Notes: generated by a model from the sequence alone, not told the origin. Shown: positions 45,432 through 54,697, counted from the stretch's first letter. The stretch: 64,000 bases of DNA from Methylobacterium adhaesivum (GCF_022179065.1 NZ_BPQD01000007.1:310001-374000); one strand, 5' to 3'. A program made the numbers and translations.

Positions 45432-45894
45432 GAGACGGGATAGCCGATTGTCGGGCGTGCTCCACGTCCTCCTGCACATGGCCGAGTTCGAGGGGGCGGT
45501 AACGTCCGAGCGCCTCGCCTCCGTCATGGACACGAACCCTGTCGTCGTGCGCCGCCTGATGGGTGGCTTGCGCGATCTCGGGCTCGTGGCTTCCGAGAAG
45601 GGCCACGGCGGCGGCTGGACGCTCAACTGCGACCTCGACCGCGTGTCCCTGCGTGATGTCTACGTCGCACTTGGCTCGCCGGAGATCCTCACGATGGGGC
45701 ACCGAAACGAAGAGCCGACCTGCCTCGTCGAACAAGCCGTCAACGCCGCGCTCGGCACCGCTTTCGAGGATGCAGAGCGCCTGCTGCTTGAGCGGCTCGG
45801 CGAGGTCACCCTTGCCCGCCTCAGCGCCGATTTCCACGCGCGCATGGCGAAGCGCGGCCTTTGCAGCCAGGAGCCCGAACCCGATGTTGCGTAG
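45430..45894 (+). CDS. Rrf2-family transcriptional regulator
   Basis: The 154-residue protein has the Rrf2 winged helix (RDSRLSGVLHVLLHMAEFEG, SERLASVMDTNPVVVRRLMGGLRDLGLVASEKGHGGGWTL). Only one cysteine lies in the region where IscR/NsrR proteins bind an iron-sulfur cluster, so it is more like the cluster-free YwnA type. An ATG at 45418 in the same frame is an alternative start. The methyltransferase gene that follows overlaps it by 11 bases and is probably co-regulated. Confidence 0.85.
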   Translation: MRRDSRLSGVLHVLLHMAEFEGAVTSERLASVMDTNPVVVRRLMGGLRDLGLVASEKGHGGGWTLNCDLDRVSLRDVYVALGSPEILTMGHRNEEPTCLVEQAVNAALGTAFEDAERLLLERLGEVTLARLSADFHARMAKRGLCSQEPEPDVA

Positions 45895-46591
45895 CGCCGA
45901 ACCGGAAGCCATGGACTTCATCGCCGCCTTCAACGATCCGCAGGCCGCCGCCCAATATGCCGAGGGGCCGCGCCGCTTCGTGCCTGGCTACGAGGCGCTG
46001 CATCGGATGACCGCCATCCTGCTCGCAGAAGGATCACCGGCCAATGCGCGGGTGCTGGTCCTCGGCGCAGGCGGGGGGCTGGAACTGCGAGCGCTGGCCG
46101 AGGCTCATCCCACATGGTCCTTCGTCGGCATCGATCCCGCACGGGAGATGCTGAAGGAAGCCGAGCGGGTGCTTGGATCTCTGATGGACAGGGTGACATT
46201 GGTCGAAGGGTACATCGACGACGCGCCCTCAGGTCCCTTCGATGCCGCCGCCTGCCTTCTGACCCTGCACTTCCTCGAGCCTGCCGAGCGCGCAGCAACG
46301 GTCCGCGCGATCCACCAGCGCCTGAAGCACGGAGCGCCGTTCGTTGCGGCACATGGCAGTTTTCCGCAGGCTAAGGATGAGCGGCCGCGCTGGCTCGACC
46401 GCTACGAGTCCTATGCGGTCGCCTCAGGCGCAGATCGAGAGCAAGCTCAAAAGGCCCGGACTGCGGTCGGCGCTCACCTGCCCACCCTCTCGCCCGAGCA
46501 GGACGCGGACATCCTGCGCGTAGGCGGTTTCTCAGACGTCGCCCTGTTCTTCGCGGCGTTCACATGGCGCGGGTGGGTAGCCCGAGCATAG
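45884..46591 (+). CDS. Class I SAM-dependent methyltransferase
   Basis: The 235-residue protein has motif I as VLVLGAGGGLELRALAEA, an acidic motif II FVGIDPAREML, and FDAAACLLTLHFLEPAERAATVRAI. This matches the Methyltransf_12/25-type small-molecule methyltransferases. CAGGAG precedes the ATG at 45884, which overlaps the regulator gene; a second ATG at 45911 is possible. The tight coupling to an Rrf2 regulator suggests a detoxification role. Confidence 0.8.
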   Translation: MLRSAEPEAMDFIAAFNDPQAAAQYAEGPRRFVPGYEALHRMTAILLAEGSPANARVLVLGAGGGLELRALAEAHPTWSFVGIDPAREMLKEAERVLGSLMDRVTLVEGYIDDAPSGPFDAAACLLTLHFLEPAERAATVRAIHQRLKHGAPFVAAHGSFPQAKDERPRWLDRYESYAVASGADREQAQKARTAVGAHLPTLSPEQDADILRVGGFSDVALFFAAFTWRGWVARA

Positions 46592-47001
46592 CAGCGGCCG
46601 ATCGGAAAGTGTCACATCAGGGCCTTAGAGCTGCGGCCGATGGTGTCACAGCAAATAGGCCCAGCCACCCTGACGTGACGTCGCCGAGGCTGACAGAGTG
46701 ACGTCACGCCGGGGTATACCCTGCGTAGCTTCGCATCGGCATGAGCATCAAAAAATCTATCTGGACTTTTGACCAACCAGACAATAAATAGATTATTTTT
46801 CTAAATAACTTCAAATATAGTTATGATAAATCTATATGATCAAGCAAAACACAATACAACCAGTGCCGCTGGGCCAGCGTTCGTCCCCAGTTCCCTGCTG
46901 GCCGCAATTATGTTAGTAGTGTCGGCCACAAACTTGGGCAATCATTCAATCATACGGCATCTATTCCATGCCAGAGATTGATTCAGAATTTGGATTTATA
47001 A
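46592..47001. other. AT-rich leader of the ATPase-TOPRIM operon
   Basis: These 410 bases hold no gene. At 46674-46682 and 46700-46708 a 9-bp inverted repeat (CGTGACGTC and GACGTCACG) is seen. From about 46740 the DNA becomes strongly AT-rich up to the gene start at 47002, so promoters for the following operon are expected there. Confidence 0.45.
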
Positions 47002-48459
47002 ATGAGCACCCCAATAGACAACAAGCAATTTAGCGGATTTAGATTATCATATTTTTCTGTCGTTAAGCTATTTGATGAATTTACCTATGAGATTCCCCTC
47101 AATAATGACAAGCATGTCACTGCTATTATCGCCCCAAATGGAATGGGCAAGACACTCTGCCTAAGGATGATAGACGGGTTTTTCTCAAATAGGTGGAGTA
47201 TATTTTCGGAGACTGTCTTTGAAAGCGCGCTATTTCGATTTACGAATGGTTGTGAAGTCGAAGTAAAAAAGTCAAAACCATCTAAAGAAGATAGCGATGA
47301 TGCATTGTCACATGCTCGTTTCGAGGTTGTTATATCAACCCTCGGGTCTGATGACCCCATCGTGTGGCGGCCGAAGCCGGATGACCGACGGGTCTTCACT
47401 CCCGAACGTTATTTGCCGTTTTTAACTAGAGTGGGATCAAGTCGGTGGCGACATGATCACACCGGTGAAACATTTAATATAACTGAAATATTAGAGCTGT
47501 TTGGCGAACAGCTTCCTCAATCATTCAGAAGCAGCATCTATGGTAAAAAACCTATATTATTAGAGAATATAATTACCGAGGTTCACTGTCGTCTGATCGA
47601 AACTCAACGACTCCTTATTTTGAAAGAACGCCCTACCAACAAAGTTTACTATGGACATCAGGCCAACTCGGCGAAATCCACTTTAGCTATAGCGCAGAAG
47701 GCAGAAACCCTCAAGGCAAAAATTTCCAAGGAGATCAACGATTACGCAGCGCTTTCTCAATCACTCGATCGATCCTTCCCGCGGCGTGTCATTCAACAAT
47801 CCACGGATACATATGTCCGTACTTCAATTGCCATTGAGGAACTCAAAGCGCGACTTCAAGATTTGGACAAACAGCGTGATGAGCTCACAAGAGCAGGCAT
47901 CCTAGATGCCGAAGCTGATCAGCCTGTAGCCCTTCCTCCTGGTGATATCTCAACAGATATTGCAAGCGTTCTGCAAGTCTATGCTGATGATACTCAGAAA
48001 AAACTTTCATCGTTGTCTCGAATATTGGAAAAAATCAATCTTTTTAAGAGACTCATTGACCAAAGGTTCATTACTAAAGATGTAACGATAAGTAAAAAGA
48101 ATGGTATAGACGTTACTTTCCACGGGAGTATCGTCCCGTTGGAGAAGCTTTCTTCTGGCGAGCAACACCAGCTGGTTCTTTTCTTTGAATTATTATTTGA
48201 AATCGAAGGAAATTCGTTGATTCTAATCGACGAACCAGAACTCTCACTTCATGTGGCTTGGCAGAAAAAATTTATCTCTGACCTCATGGAGATCATCAAA
48301 CTCAATAGATTTGATGTCATACTTGCAACTCACTCTCCGCAGCTTGTTGGCCGTTGGAATGACCTCGTCGTCGAACTAGGCGATGTCGATCCCGATGATG
48401 ATGAAAGCGAGCATACAGCAGGCGCTGGCACGATTGATCTGCTGGAGGGTGAGTTCTAA
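47002..48459 (+). CDS. ariA: AAA/ABC-type ATPase, AriA-like (PARIS candidate)
   Basis: The 485-residue ATPase has Walker A APNGMGKT (44-51), a charged, partly coiled middle (220-310), the ABC-type signature LSSGE (383-387), Walker B LILIDEP with D410 and E411, and a switch histidine H444 in ATHSP. This is the layout of the AAA15-type ATPases of anti-phage systems. The next gene begins one base after its stop and encodes a DUF4435/TOPRIM protein, the AriA-AriB arrangement of PARIS. In PARIS, AriA senses phage anti-restriction proteins and holds AriB inactive. AT-rich codons show separate acquisition. Other ATPase-TOPRIM systems remain possible. Confidence 0.7.
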   Translation: MSTPIDNKQFSGFRLSYFSVVKLFDEFTYEIPLNNDKHVTAIIAPNGMGKTLCLRMIDGFFSNRWSIFSETVFESALFRFTNGCEVEVKKSKPSKEDSDDALSHARFEVVISTLGSDDPIVWRPKPDDRRVFTPERYLPFLTRVGSSRWRHDHTGETFNITEILELFGEQLPQSFRSSIYGKKPILLENIITEVHCRLIETQRLLILKERPTNKVYYGHQANSAKSTLAIAQKAETLKAKISKEINDYAALSQSLDRSFPRRVIQQSTDTYVRTSIAIEELKARLQDLDKQRDELTRAGILDAEADQPVALPPGDISTDIASVLQVYADDTQKKLSSLSRILEKINLFKRLIDQRFITKDVTISKKNGIDVTFHGSIVPLEKLSSGEQHQLVLFFELLFEIEGNSLILIDEPELSLHVAWQKKFISDLMEIIKLNRFDVILATHSPQLVGRWNDLVVELGDVDPDDDESEHTAGAGTIDLLEGEF

Positions 48460-48460
48460 A

Positions 48461-49384
48461 ATGCTTTCAATCTCTAAGTATATGGACGAATACGATATCG
48501 CTCAGGAAGTTCGATTTGAACGTCAAGTACATAAAGGCTCGATACTTCTGTTAGAGGGTCCGACCGATGTCAAAAGATTTGCGGAGTACTTAGACGAGAC
48601 AGAGTGTTCGATAGCAAACTGCTATGGACGCAGCAAAGCAACGAAAGCAATTCGTTTGCTTTCCGAGGATGGATTTTTAGGTGCACTCGCCGTTCTCGAC
48701 TGCGATTTTGATAGAATATTGAAGAGGCTTGAGATACATGAAAATATAGTCTATTCAGACCTTCATGATTATGATCTTGAATGGATAACGTCTAACGTCC
48801 TAAAGCGCTATCTTTTTCAGGTGGGAGATGTTTCAAAATGCTTGGCTATAGGTGGGAGCCAGCAGATATTTCGGAGAATTATCGAAGGTATCAAACCATT
48901 ATCTGTGCTCAAGCTATTAAACGCCAACGGTAACATACGGTTTAAGCTTTCTATATTAAAAATGGAAGACTTCAGCGATGGCATGTCAATTGACATTGAT
49001 AAGCTTGTCGATGGAGTTTTCGAAGGGCGAGCCGCCGATGCAGCTGTTAAAGCAGATTTAAGACAAAAAATAGAGCGTATACTTGACAGAAATTTTGATT
49101 TGATGCAGCTATCAAATGGACATGACGTAATGACCGCCCTAGGTCTCGCGCTTCGCAGCGCGATTGGATCGAGATCAATACCCCAAACTTGGGGTAAAGA
49201 GATAGAACTTCACATCAGATTAGCTTTCACAGATGACGAGTTTGTAAAATGTTCCGTGTGCAGAGATATTGTTGAGTGGGAACGTCAAAATGCTCCATAC
49301 ATAGTAATAGATCATCGCATAAGGACAAAATATAATTTGCAAACTGCAAGCGGTCCTGCATATGCGGTAGCCGTCCCCACTTAA
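48461..49384 (+). CDS. ariB: DUF4435/TOPRIM effector, AriB-like (PARIS candidate)
   Basis: The 307-residue protein has a TOPRIM core: catalytic glutamate E32 in LLLEGPTDVKRF and the acidic set D80, D82 and D84 in VLDCDFDRI, which is the DUF4435 pattern. In PARIS the DUF4435 protein is the toxic effector nuclease released by its ATPase partner. It starts one base after the ATPase stop, so the two are surely co-translated. The long helical C-terminal part is specific to the family and not further recognised. Confidence 0.7.
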   Translation: MLSISKYMDEYDIAQEVRFERQVHKGSILLLEGPTDVKRFAEYLDETECSIANCYGRSKATKAIRLLSEDGFLGALAVLDCDFDRILKRLEIHENIVYSDLHDYDLEWITSNVLKRYLFQVGDVSKCLAIGGSQQIFRRIIEGIKPLSVLKLLNANGNIRFKLSILKMEDFSDGMSIDIDKLVDGVFEGRAADAAVKADLRQKIERILDRNFDLMQLSNGHDVMTALGLALRSAIGSRSIPQTWGKEIELHIRLAFTDDEFVKCSVCRDIVEWERQNAPYIVIDHRIRTKYNLQTASGPAYAVAVPT

Positions 49385-49567
49385 AGAATAGCAAGCTCGG
49401 TCGAGAGGATTGGTGAGCGCGGAGGCTGAACAACCATCCACGACCCATCTTTCTGCTCGGCTGACTTAGGAAGGCCGCTGGATCAATAGCGAGTCGGCGG
49501 TACAGACTGGTCAGAGCAGGAGTCAAGCCATGGTCGTCGGGGCAGTCTTGGAAAAGCTAGATAGTGC

Positions 49568-50458
49568 CTATCGTCGCCCCGAATGGAAGCGGTGACGCCA
49601 GCCCTCCTCAAGCCTGCGCTCCTCCGCGCTCTCCTCCGGGACGGGTTCCAGACGCAGCAGAATCATCGCGAAGCCACTCTGTTGTAGGTATACCTGCTCG
49701 GAGAGGACCGGCGCGCGAAGGTCGCGCGTTACATCGATCCATAGATCGGGACTGCACGTGGCTATGTCGCTCGGGATATCCGGCCGATGCGAACTGCTGT
49801 GGTAGAGCGAGTGTACCGGGACCGGGCTGCCGACCGCGCAGATGATGGCCGGGAAGGAGAGGCTGCGGTAGCACCGCTGCACCCGGCCGTTGCCCGCCAC
49901 GACGATGGCGATCCGCTCGGGGTGGTACTGCACGTAGGCCCGAGCCGCCGTCTCCCTGCTGACCCCGAAGTCGCGCGCCAGCGCAAGAACGTGCTGCAGA
50001 TCGGCCCCGGGAAACGCCGCCATGGCCTTTCGGAGCAGGTGCGGGGGCATTAGTATGAGCGTGGCGAAGCGGTTAGCCTCCACCTCCCTGCGCTGCTGTT
50101 GGTCGCCCTCCTTAGCCGTGAGACGCAGCAGGTCAGAACTCTTGCATAGGAACCGGCCGGGCTGATCCGGAACGTGTTGCGCCATTAGGAAGTGGCCGAG
50201 TTCGTGCGCGATGGTGAAGCGACGACGCGGTTCGCCCCCTCGCTTGGCGAGGATGGTTCCTTCGGACCGTTTGGCGTCTGTGACGAGGCCCCCCTCGAAC
50301 TCGTCAGTATCGAGATCATCGATCCCTACGATGCCTAAGCGTACACAGAGCTCTTGGATCGGCACGGGCACCGGAAGGTTCGGCTCGGCCTGTAGGATGC
50401 GTTTGACGAGCGCCTCAGGCGAGCTCGCGCCCACGAGAGCCTTCCTGCTGATCGGCAT
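49568..50458 (-). CDS. ImmA/IrrE-family metallopeptidase
   Basis: The 296-residue protein has the zinc motif H85-E-L-G-H89 in FTIAHELGHFLMAQH, followed by EVEANRFATLILMPPHLL, the family signature with the third ligand glutamate. ImmA/IrrE proteases cut XRE-type repressors to induce mobile elements or stress genes. No XRE gene is adjacent (one lies at 40523, about 9 kb away). The 90-residue C-terminal extension has no recognised domain. Confidence 0.85.
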   Translation of the reverse strand: MPISRKALVGASSPEALVKRILQAEPNLPVPVPIQELCVRLGIVGIDDLDTDEFEGGLVTDAKRSEGTILAKRGGEPRRRFTIAHELGHFLMAQHVPDQPGRFLCKSSDLLRLTAKEGDQQQRREVEANRFATLILMPPHLLRKAMAAFPGADLQHVLALARDFGVSRETAARAYVQYHPERIAIVVAGNGRVQRCYRSLSFPAIICAVGSPVPVHSLYHSSSHRPDIPSDIATCSPDLWIDVTRDLRAPVLSEQVYLQQSGFAMILLRLEPVPEESAEERRLEEGWRHRFHSGRR

Positions 50459-50719
50459 CCGAAGCGCCCCTCCCTATCCTCAGGTCGATCCATAAGGCGG
50501 CCACGCACCCGCAATCCCAAGACTGGACTGCTCTGTTCGTGCTGGAGTAGCCCGCCAACGCCATCGCAAGCAAAGGCTTTGCGGAAGGGGTACGTCGGGC
50601 GCTACGCTGCCCTTGGCATCGGCGAGGCCGAGATCACCCGATGCTCGGGTAAGCCGCTACGGCGGCGAACGTTTGCCCCGAGCGGCCTGCTTCGAGCGCG
50701 TAGGCGGCTGAAATCAGGC

Positions 50720-50992
50720 TCAGACGCTCGGCTTGCTCAGTCCGAGATGCCCGTGCGCCTCAGCGGGCGTCATCAATCGGATGGACGCATCGGAAAACCC
50801 TCGCTCGCGTAGCTCCGCCCGTTGCTGATTCGTGATCATCAACGACACGGAGTGAGCTGAGGCAAGCGGGGCAGTCGTACCGGCCGTGAAGGCATCCTGA
50901 GCTTGACGCAGGCCGTCGAGGAAAGATTCCTCTATGGCCGCTTGGCTGAGGAGCGCTCGGATATAATTGTCAGCCTCTACCATCAAAACCAT
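50720..50992 (-). CDS. Small hypothetical protein with a C-terminal TPAEAH motif
   Basis: The 90-residue product begins MVLMVEADNYIRALLSQAA. Its C-terminus, TNQQRAELRERGFSDASIRLMTPAEAHGHLGL, matches a short motif shared by many alphaproteobacterial mobile-element proteins. The frame is open to 51034. It lies between the ImmA/IrrE gene and the integrase and is probably an island accessory gene. Confidence 0.6.
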   Translation of the reverse strand: MVLMVEADNYIRALLSQAAIEESFLDGLRQAQDAFTAGTTAPLASAHSVSLMITNQQRAELRERGFSDASIRLMTPAEAHGHLGLSKPSV

Positions 50993-51069
50993 TTCCTGCT
51001 CCGCGCCGTGGGCAGCACAATGCCATCCTGACATGGCACCATGGCGAACGCTCGGCCGAGCGCCCTACA

Positions 51070-52788
51070 TTAAGAAGGTGGCCCGGCAGCATCGAGCGGA
51101 GACGCGATGCCGTGCATCTCCCGCCGTCCGGAGGCAATCGTCCGGAGCTTATCGATATCGAACGACGGCAATTTGCGAATGGCGGTAGCCTTAGCCTTGA
51201 GAGTCACGTCCCCGTAGCTCTCTGCCACCGTGCGCCCGGCATGTCCCATGATCGCGTTGTAGACGCGCGGATTAATCTCAGCCTCCTCGCAGATCGTCGT
51301 GAAGAGGTGTCGCCAGCCATGATTCGGCTGAACGTTCGGGTCGGGCACGATGGGCCGAACGAACTCTCGCATCCGATTCAATAGGCCAGCGAGTGGGCCG
51401 AGCACATCGCCCCCTTTGCCGGGTGTGAGAAAGAGCGGCCCCTCGACGCTTGCCGCCACGAAGGCGGGAAAGCCAAGCTCGACAAGTTGCTGGTGCAGTA
51501 CGACGTCCCGCGCCTCGTCGGTCTTCACCGTACCAGCCTCGGGCGTAATGCGGATGACCCACAGATCGTCCTCGCGGCGGAGGTCCTGTCGGCGCAACTG
51601 GCCTATCTCACCGACGCGCGCGCCGCTGAAAGCGCAGAGCCACGGAAGCCAACGCTTCGCGGCAGCCGTGCGTGCATCCTCTCGCTCACCGGGAGTGTAC
51701 TGCAATGCTGCCGAAAGGATCGCGTGAACCTCGGCCTCGACGAAACCCTTCGCCCGCAAGCGCTGCTTTTTGCTAACCTTGATCGTCAGCTTAGATGCCG
51801 GATTTTCTGGCAGCTTGCGATTGATGACCGCCCAGCCAAATAGCGTTTTCAGCGCTGCAAGATCGCTGTCCTTCACCGTCTTAGCGGACGGCACCCTGCC
51901 GGTGGACTTTGAGGGTGTTGCTAACCGGTGATCTTTGAAGGCGACGATATCCTCAGCTGTCACCCGCGTGGCGTCGTCGTGTTTGAGAAAGGCAACGAGG
52001 TAGCGGACCGTCTTCTCGTAACTCTCGTGCGTGCTCGGCTTGCGACCTGCTGCTTTTGCTTCCTGCCACCATGCCTCAAACAGGCCGGTCAGCGATAACG
52101 GTTTCGCACCTCCGCGCTGCATCGGCGAGCGCAAGGGTGCCGGGAGCACATTTGACGATGTGCCAACCTGACCGTTGGCTATCTCGGCAACGTCACGCGC
52201 GAGCGAATCATCAAGGACGATTTCACCTTGCGCGGCTCGACCAAGTGTCAGGCTTGCCCTCTGAAGCGCGGCACCTACCGCCTTCGCTAGTTTCAACCGG
52301 TCCCATTCATCGATGATGAGGCCGTGACGGGCGAGGATCCTATCGGCCTCGTCGAAGCTCCGCTGCCGCATTGACCGCGAAAATACGTTCGTGATGGGCA
52401 ATGAGCCGGGTACGCCCGGCTGCGCTTCAATCTCGGGCAGCGGTGCAGCCGTCCATAGCGTCGCGTAGAGCTCAGCGTGCCATTCAAGTTGGAAGCTCGG
52501 ATCGTCGCGATGCCGGGTCAACCATTCATCGTGGGCTGTAGCGGCAAGGACATGAGCTTCTCGCTCCGTCAGGTTGCGCGGACCGGCTCGGAGATTAGCC
52601 CAACGAGCTTCAACCTCTGCCGAGTGCTTAGCGTAGCGGACACGGGCCTCGGCGGGATCCTTCGTCCTAAGGCTCGCAAGCTCCTCGGTCTTGCCGACGA
52701 GTGCACGTAGGTCCTTCGGCACGACGCGCCGGAACCAAAAAACACCGGTCGTCGGATGGGGCCACGGCTGAGACATTCTGAGGGCCAT
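51070..52788 (-). CDS. Tyrosine-type site-specific integrase (DUF6538 N-terminus)
   Basis: The 572-residue integrase has a DUF6538-like N-terminal segment (TTGVFWFRRVVPKDLRALVGK), a SAM-like core-binding domain (about 230-310) and a catalytic domain with the arginine of GARVGEIGQL, HGWRHLFTT (H-x-x-R) and MGHAGRTVAESYGDV with the nucleophile tyrosine. Its start lies 87 bases from the tRNA-Leu 3' end, the standard position of a tRNA-targeting integrase. The frame is open by GTG to 52797; ATG 52788 is preferred. Confidence 0.93.
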   Translation of the reverse strand: MALRMSQPWPHPTTGVFWFRRVVPKDLRALVGKTEELASLRTKDPAEARVRYAKHSAEVEARWANLRAGPRNLTEREAHVLAATAHDEWLTRHRDDPSFQLEWHAELYATLWTAAPLPEIEAQPGVPGSLPITNVFSRSMRQRSFDEADRILARHGLIIDEWDRLKLAKAVGAALQRASLTLGRAAQGEIVLDDSLARDVAEIANGQVGTSSNVLPAPLRSPMQRGGAKPLSLTGLFEAWWQEAKAAGRKPSTHESYEKTVRYLVAFLKHDDATRVTAEDIVAFKDHRLATPSKSTGRVPSAKTVKDSDLAALKTLFGWAVINRKLPENPASKLTIKVSKKQRLRAKGFVEAEVHAILSAALQYTPGEREDARTAAAKRWLPWLCAFSGARVGEIGQLRRQDLRREDDLWVIRITPEAGTVKTDEARDVVLHQQLVELGFPAFVAASVEGPLFLTPGKGGDVLGPLAGLLNRMREFVRPIVPDPNVQPNHGWRHLFTTICEEAEINPRVYNAIMGHAGRTVAESYGDVTLKAKATAIRKLPSFDIDKLRTIASGRREMHGIASPLDAAGPPS

Positions 52789-52789
52789 C

Positions 52790-52810
52790 TGTATCACCCG
52801 ATTGTATCAC
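52790..52810. repeat. Direct repeat upstream of the integrase gene
   Basis: TGTATCAC occurs at 52790-52797 and 52803-52810, 13 bases apart, between the integrase start and the attachment site. It could be an integrase arm-type site or a repressor operator. Confidence 0.35.
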
Positions 52811-52874
52811 TCGGGCTGCCCTAAGTCTCTGATTTTGCTGTTTGCTTTTGCGGATCAGCGGCTTAGCCGGCTGA

Positions 52875-52891
52875 TGGTGCCCAGGAAAGGA
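52875..52891. repeat. Right attachment site (attR) inside tRNA-Leu
   Basis: TGGTGCCCAGGAAAGGA, the 3' end of tRNA-Leu, matches attL at 30553 exactly. Integration here regenerated the complete tRNA gene. Confidence 0.85.
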
Positions 52892-52959
52892 CTCGAACCT
52901 TCACCTCTTGCAAGACTGGTACCTGAAACCAGCGCGTCTACCAATTCCGCCACCTGGGC
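52875..52959 (-). tRNA. tRNA-Leu(CAG)
   Basis: The minus strand from 52959 folds as a class II tRNA: acceptor GCCCAGG with CCTGGGC, a D-arm with GGTAGACGCG, an anticodon stem CTGGT/ACCAG around the loop TTCAGGT (anticodon CAG), a long variable arm, a T-arm with GGTTCGAGTCC, and an encoded CCA end. It decodes CUG, the main leucine codon in such GC-rich genomes. The genomic island is inserted at its 3' end. Confidence 0.95.
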
Positions 52960-53055
52960 TCGCCGGGGCCGCTTGCGGCGCCGACGAGGGTTCGTTTAGG
53001 CGGAGCGGGGGCACCCGTCAATCGGGATTTTGGCGCCCGCCCCGTCTTGTTGCCG

Positions 53056-54468
53056 TCAGGCAGCGGGCCAGTCGCGGATATCCACGAAATGGCCGGCCAC
53101 CGCCGCCGCCGCCGCCATGGCGGGGGAGACGAGGTGGGTGCGGCCGCGATGGCCCTGGCGGCCCTCGAAGTTGCGGTTCGAGGTCGAGGCGCAGCGCTCG
53201 TTGGGGCTCAGGCGGTCGGCGTTCATGCCGAGGCACATGGAGCAGCCCGGCTCGCGCCAGTCGAACCCCGCCGCCTTGAGGATGCGGTCGAGGCCCTCGG
53301 CCTCCGCTTGGGCTTTCACGAGGCCTGAGCCCGGCACCACCATGGCGGAGACGTTCGCGTGGACCTTGCGGCCCTCCACCACCTTCGCCACGGCGCGCAG
53401 ATCCTCGATGCGGCCGTTGGTGCAGGAGCCGATGAACACCCGGTCGATGGCGATGTCGGTGATCTTCGTGCCCGGCGTCAGGCCCATGTAGTTGAGGGCC
53501 TTCTCCTTCGACTGGCGCTTGTTCTCGTCCGGAATCGCAGCCGGATCCGGCACGGCGCCGGCGACCGAGACCACGTCCTCGGGGCTGGTGCCCCAGCTGA
53601 CGATGGGCGGGAGGTTGGCCGCGTCCAGCCGCACCTCGCGGTCGAAATGCGCGCCCTCGTCCGAGACCAGGGTGCTCCAATAGGCGCAGGCGCGCTCGAA
53701 CGCCTCGCCCTGGGGCGCCTTGGGGCGCCCCTTCACGTACGCGAAGGTGGTGGCGTCGGGCGCCACCAGACCGGCGCGGGCGCCGCCCTCGATGGACATG
53801 TTGCAGATGGTCATGCGCCCCTCCATCGAGAGGGCGCGGATGGCGGAGCCCGCATATTCGATGACGTAGCCGGTGCCGCCAGCGGTGCCGATCTCGCCGA
53901 TGATGGCGAGGACGATGTCTTTCGCCGTCACGCCGGGCGGCAGGATGCCGTCCACGGTGACGCGCATATTCTTTGCCTTCTTCTGCAGCAGCGTCTGGGT
54001 GGCGAGCACGTGCTCCACCTCCGAGGTGCCGATGCCGTGGGCCAGCGCCCCGAAGGCACCGTGCGTCGAGGTATGGCTGTCACCGCACACGATGGTCTGG
54101 CCCGGCAGGGTGAAGCCCTGCTCGGGGCCAATGACGTGAACGATGCCCTGGCGGCGATCGAGCGCATCGTAGAACTCGATGCCGAAATCGCGCACGTTCT
54201 CGGCGAGCGCCTCGAGTTGGATGCGGCTCTCCGGGTCCTCGATGCCGAAGCTGCGGTCGGAGGTCTGAACGTTGTGGTCCACCACCGCGAGGGTCTTCTC
54301 CGGATGCCGCACCCGGCGCCCGGCAACGCGAAGCCCCTCGAACGCCTGCGGGCTCGTCACCTCGTGGACGAGGTGACGGTCGATGTAGAGGAGGCTGGTG
54401 CCATCCGGCTCGACATCGACGACGTGGTCGTCCCAGATCTTGTCGTAGAGGGTGCGCGGCGCGGTCAT
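53056..54468 (-). CDS. leuC: 3-isopropylmalate dehydratase large subunit
   Basis: LeuC isomerises 2-isopropylmalate in leucine synthesis, with LeuD. The 470-residue product shows aconitase-family motifs: [27 protein letters not shown] (first [4Fe-4S] cysteine), GCSMCLGMN (the other two) and [19 protein letters not shown]. The ATG at 54468 is chosen because the added upstream residues are atypical. leuD is not in this window. Confidence 0.95.
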   Translation of the reverse strand: MTAPRTLYDKIWDDHVVDVEPDGTSLLYIDRHLVHEVTSPQAFEGLRVAGRRVRHPEKTLAVVDHNVQTSDRSFGIEDPESRIQLEALAENVRDFGIEFYDALDRRQGIVHVIGPEQGFTLPGQTIVCGDSHTSTHGAFGALAHGIGTSEVEHVLATQTLLQKKAKNMRVTVDGILPPGVTAKDIVLAIIGEIGTAGGTGYVIEYAGSAIRALSMEGRMTICNMSIEGGARAGLVAPDATTFAYVKGRPKAPQGEAFERACAYWSTLVSDEGAHFDREVRLDAANLPPIVSWGTSPEDVVSVAGAVPDPAAIPDENKRQSKEKALNYMGLTPGTKITDIAIDRVFIGSCTNGRIEDLRAVAKVVEGRKVHANVSAMVVPGSGLVKAQAEAEGLDRILKAAGFDWREPGCSMCLGMNADRLSPNERCASTSNRNFEGRQGHRGRTHLVSPAMAAAAAVAGHFVDIRDWPAA

Positions 54469-54697
54469 GGTCGGGTTGTCTTCGCGTTTCTCGGCGGGCA
54501 TCGGTGCCCAGGTTTCCTTTAGTAATGTTCCAGACCGCCCGGCGGAAGTGGGGCCGGCGGCGCCCCGCGCGGATGGCTGCGCCGAGCCTTGCGCATGACC
54601 GGGGCATCCGGGCCCGTCACTGGACCGTCCCCGGCCCGAACGCTAAAGCGGATTTGTGCTCCGGGGAGAGCGCCGCTCGAAGCCGCGAAGGTCCGTC

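Larger units (their letters stand above)
30553..52891. mobile_element. 22.3-kb genomic island integrated at tRNA-Leu(CAG)
   Basis: The limits are two identical 17-bp copies of the tRNA-Leu 3' end, at 30553-30569 and 52875-52891. The right copy is part of the intact tRNA gene, with a tyrosine integrase gene directly beside it. The interior has mixed base composition, including clearly AT-rich segments (35.0-36.3, 43.4-44.6 and 46.7-49.4 kb), whereas the flanks are uniformly GC-rich core genes. It carries a putative replication initiator, a serine recombinase, defence-type genes and regulators. No conjugation genes were seen, so it would depend on other elements for transfer. Confidence 0.85.
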
